From: Nephrocerus scutellatus
Lineage: Eukaryota; Arthropoda; Insecta; Diptera; Pipunculidae
Length of the DNA stretch: 64,000 nucleotides
Reading direction: 5' to 3'
Assembly (NCBI GenBank): GCA_947095585.1
Contig: OX352765.1
Coordinates: 75,065,976 to 75,129,975, forward strand
Position 1 is the stretch's first letter. Every line of letters starts with the position of its first letter. This document shows, in pieces, positions 62,431-64,000 of the stretch. The notes below the pieces were generated by a model that searched no databases, was not told the origin of the DNA, and saw only the letters and a program-made list of their open reading frames with translations. The position numbers and the translations under genes are program-made.

Positions 62431-64000
62431 ATTCTCTAAATGTGTACAGTTGCAAAGATTCGAAAAAGACCACAAGGACATGACTTATTGATATTCTGAA
62501 TTTAAATTCAAAGCAGATAGTTATCTTAAAATTCTCTAGCACAACATAATTTTGTCAGACTGTATCATAGATGGAAATTGCCGCAGCAACAATCAGTAAT
62601 TTCTAACTTCCTGCGACCTGGACTCTCAAATTAGTGCAAGCGACTATTATTCTATCTATTATTATATCTTCTATTTTAGTTTCGACTTAGATTGATAATC
62701 CTTTATAAGTCTCGGTTGTATTTTCAAAACATTTCAGTAATTTGAGAATTTTTTTTAATATTTTAATACGTAACGTAAGCCATTGTTTTGCCAGTCAACT
62801 AAAAGAAAAGATAAGGAGGACGTAGGTAAGAGGCAATAAAATATGCATTTTATTTCGTTTCAGACTAAAATAACAGTCTTCCCAGTAAAAAATGTAAATC
62901 CAAGATACCCACCATAAAACGTAAATTTCTGTTGAGTACGCACACATTTTTACCGAGTGCGGGGGTGCTGGGTGGGTCTAAACAGCATGAGGTGAAGTGA
63001 AAAGTTTGACCTCAAAACAGAAATGCTTCGAACAACCGGCAACCGCTCGACAACGACCGACAAACGTCAAAGGGCTTGTGCTAAACGATTTTACTTTTTG
63101 TTTCCGGAGCTTTTATCGATTTTTTTCCTCAATGGGAAATTTTCCTCGTGCTTGTACAAGAGTGAGTATGTCCTGCTATCATAATATCGATGTCTAGTGT
63201 GTATGGAGTGCTCGTATGTTTCCACTAACACCCACCCTAAATGCAATTTACATTTCCACCCTACGCCGCTAAGCCGCATTTCAAAGGATTTACTGTAACG
63301 GCGCTGAAAAGAAGCGACGACGACGATAGTGTTGTAAGTCGTTGTGGCTGTTATTGGTATAAACGGACTCCTTAGGTGCTTTTGTTCAAGGGTGCGAATA
63401 GAACGAAGGCAAAATAAGGCAGGCAGATGCCAAACAAACCATTAATTCCGTCGAGCGCCTGTGGACTGTGGTAGAGAGGTCCGTTTACAAATGTTGTGAC
63501 TCTCTTTTCAATGGGCGATGCACACCCCGCCGCCGGAGTAAACAATTCAGCAGTCAGCAGTTCAGCACCACCATTATCAGCAATGCAGAATCATCAGACA
63601 CGTCTTAGAGATTGCCTTGTTGGCTGCGACGAGTTGCGACTGAAGTGGCACAAGTAACGCAAATCATGTGTACTCGACTCGTGCAAGGGAAAAATCTGTT
63701 GAATAGCCGACGAGGGTTGTTCTTGCTTGGCCCTCTTATCCTGTGTCGCGAGGTGTTTGCAATGCGTAAACAGCTCAACTTATCTAGCGCGATGAGGAGA
63801 GAAGCAACGAAATTACATTAGGAAACCCAATAGAAGGGATGGAGGAAAACTCACAACTCGTACCCAGTTCGTCTGGCGACAAATTGAAATTTCTTAATTT
63901 TAATCGTTCGTCGTTTTCTAGTCCTGTCGACGAAATTTCCGATTAGGAAATTGTACGACGATTTGATGGTGTGTAGTGTACTACGACGGTCTGTTGTCAA
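62431..64000 (+). other. Right end, no gene recognised
   Basis: The last kilobase is less AT-rich and free of the window's repeat families, and could hold regulatory sequence or an untranslated exon of dlp or a neighbour. The ORFs at 62997, 63091 and 63612 show no known motif. Confidence 0.35.

Noticed and set aside
63001..63830. Candidate first exon of dlp at the right edge
   Set aside because: No minus-strand signal peptide or glypican N-terminal motif was found in any frame.

Overview
The window is eukaryotic and almost certainly insect, most likely a higher dipteran. The protein genes are split by spliceosomal GT/AG introns. The DNA is AT-rich, and most of it is decayed transposable elements. 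The largest gene is a fly-type glypican. I cannot name the species. No bacterial, plasmid or phage features, CRISPR arrays, rRNA genes or free-standing tRNA genes were found.

Host genes. Three can be supported. (1) A TIM14/Pam18 mitochondrial J-protein gene lies on + in three exons (6659-7151). (2) A 57-residue SMCO4-like single-pass membrane protein lies on + (15957-16130) behind a 56-nt intron in the 5' leader. (3) A dally-like glypican (dlp, GPC4/6 class) lies on -. Seven coding exons run from 56486 down to the stop at 27873 and encode about 656 residues. They carry a dibasic convertase site, Ser-Gly glycosaminoglycan sites and a hydrophobic GPI-signal tail. The N-terminal signal-peptide exon was not found and probably lies beyond the right edge.

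Layout. 1-5.7 kb: a TIR element carrying a complete but mutated Jockey-type LINE with a 13-bp target duplication. 5.7-16.2 kb: TIM14, a hAT-type MITE, a 480-bp non-autonomous Helitron, LINE remains and the SMCO4-like gene. 16-26.2 kb: a graveyard of hAT, Harbinger, SINE, LINE and a repeat family I interpret as Helentron/DINE-like. 27.3-56.5 kb: dlp. Its short introns are clean (77 and 92 nt). Its four long introns (3.7, 9.9, 8.0 and 4.9 kb) hold a mariner, a Helitron with an inserted 943-bp unknown element, a Tc1 element, at least six LINE remnants and several DINE-like copies. 56.5-64 kb: upstream dlp intron or flank, with a LINE interrupted by a SINE and a MITE.

The recurrent theme is an interspersed family with about ten copies. 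Its 5' end resembles TTTTAAATTCTCTATATTAAC. Internally it has a GTCG-type microsatellite and a roughly 100-bp minisatellite. Its 3' end has an inverted copy of the 5' motif, an A5TTTTAAT5 hairpin and a T-run. This architecture matches DINE-1/Helentron non-autonomous elements. It is the best candidate here for something undescribed, together with the 943-bp insert in the Helitron. All family assignments come from reading motifs by eye; no database search was run.
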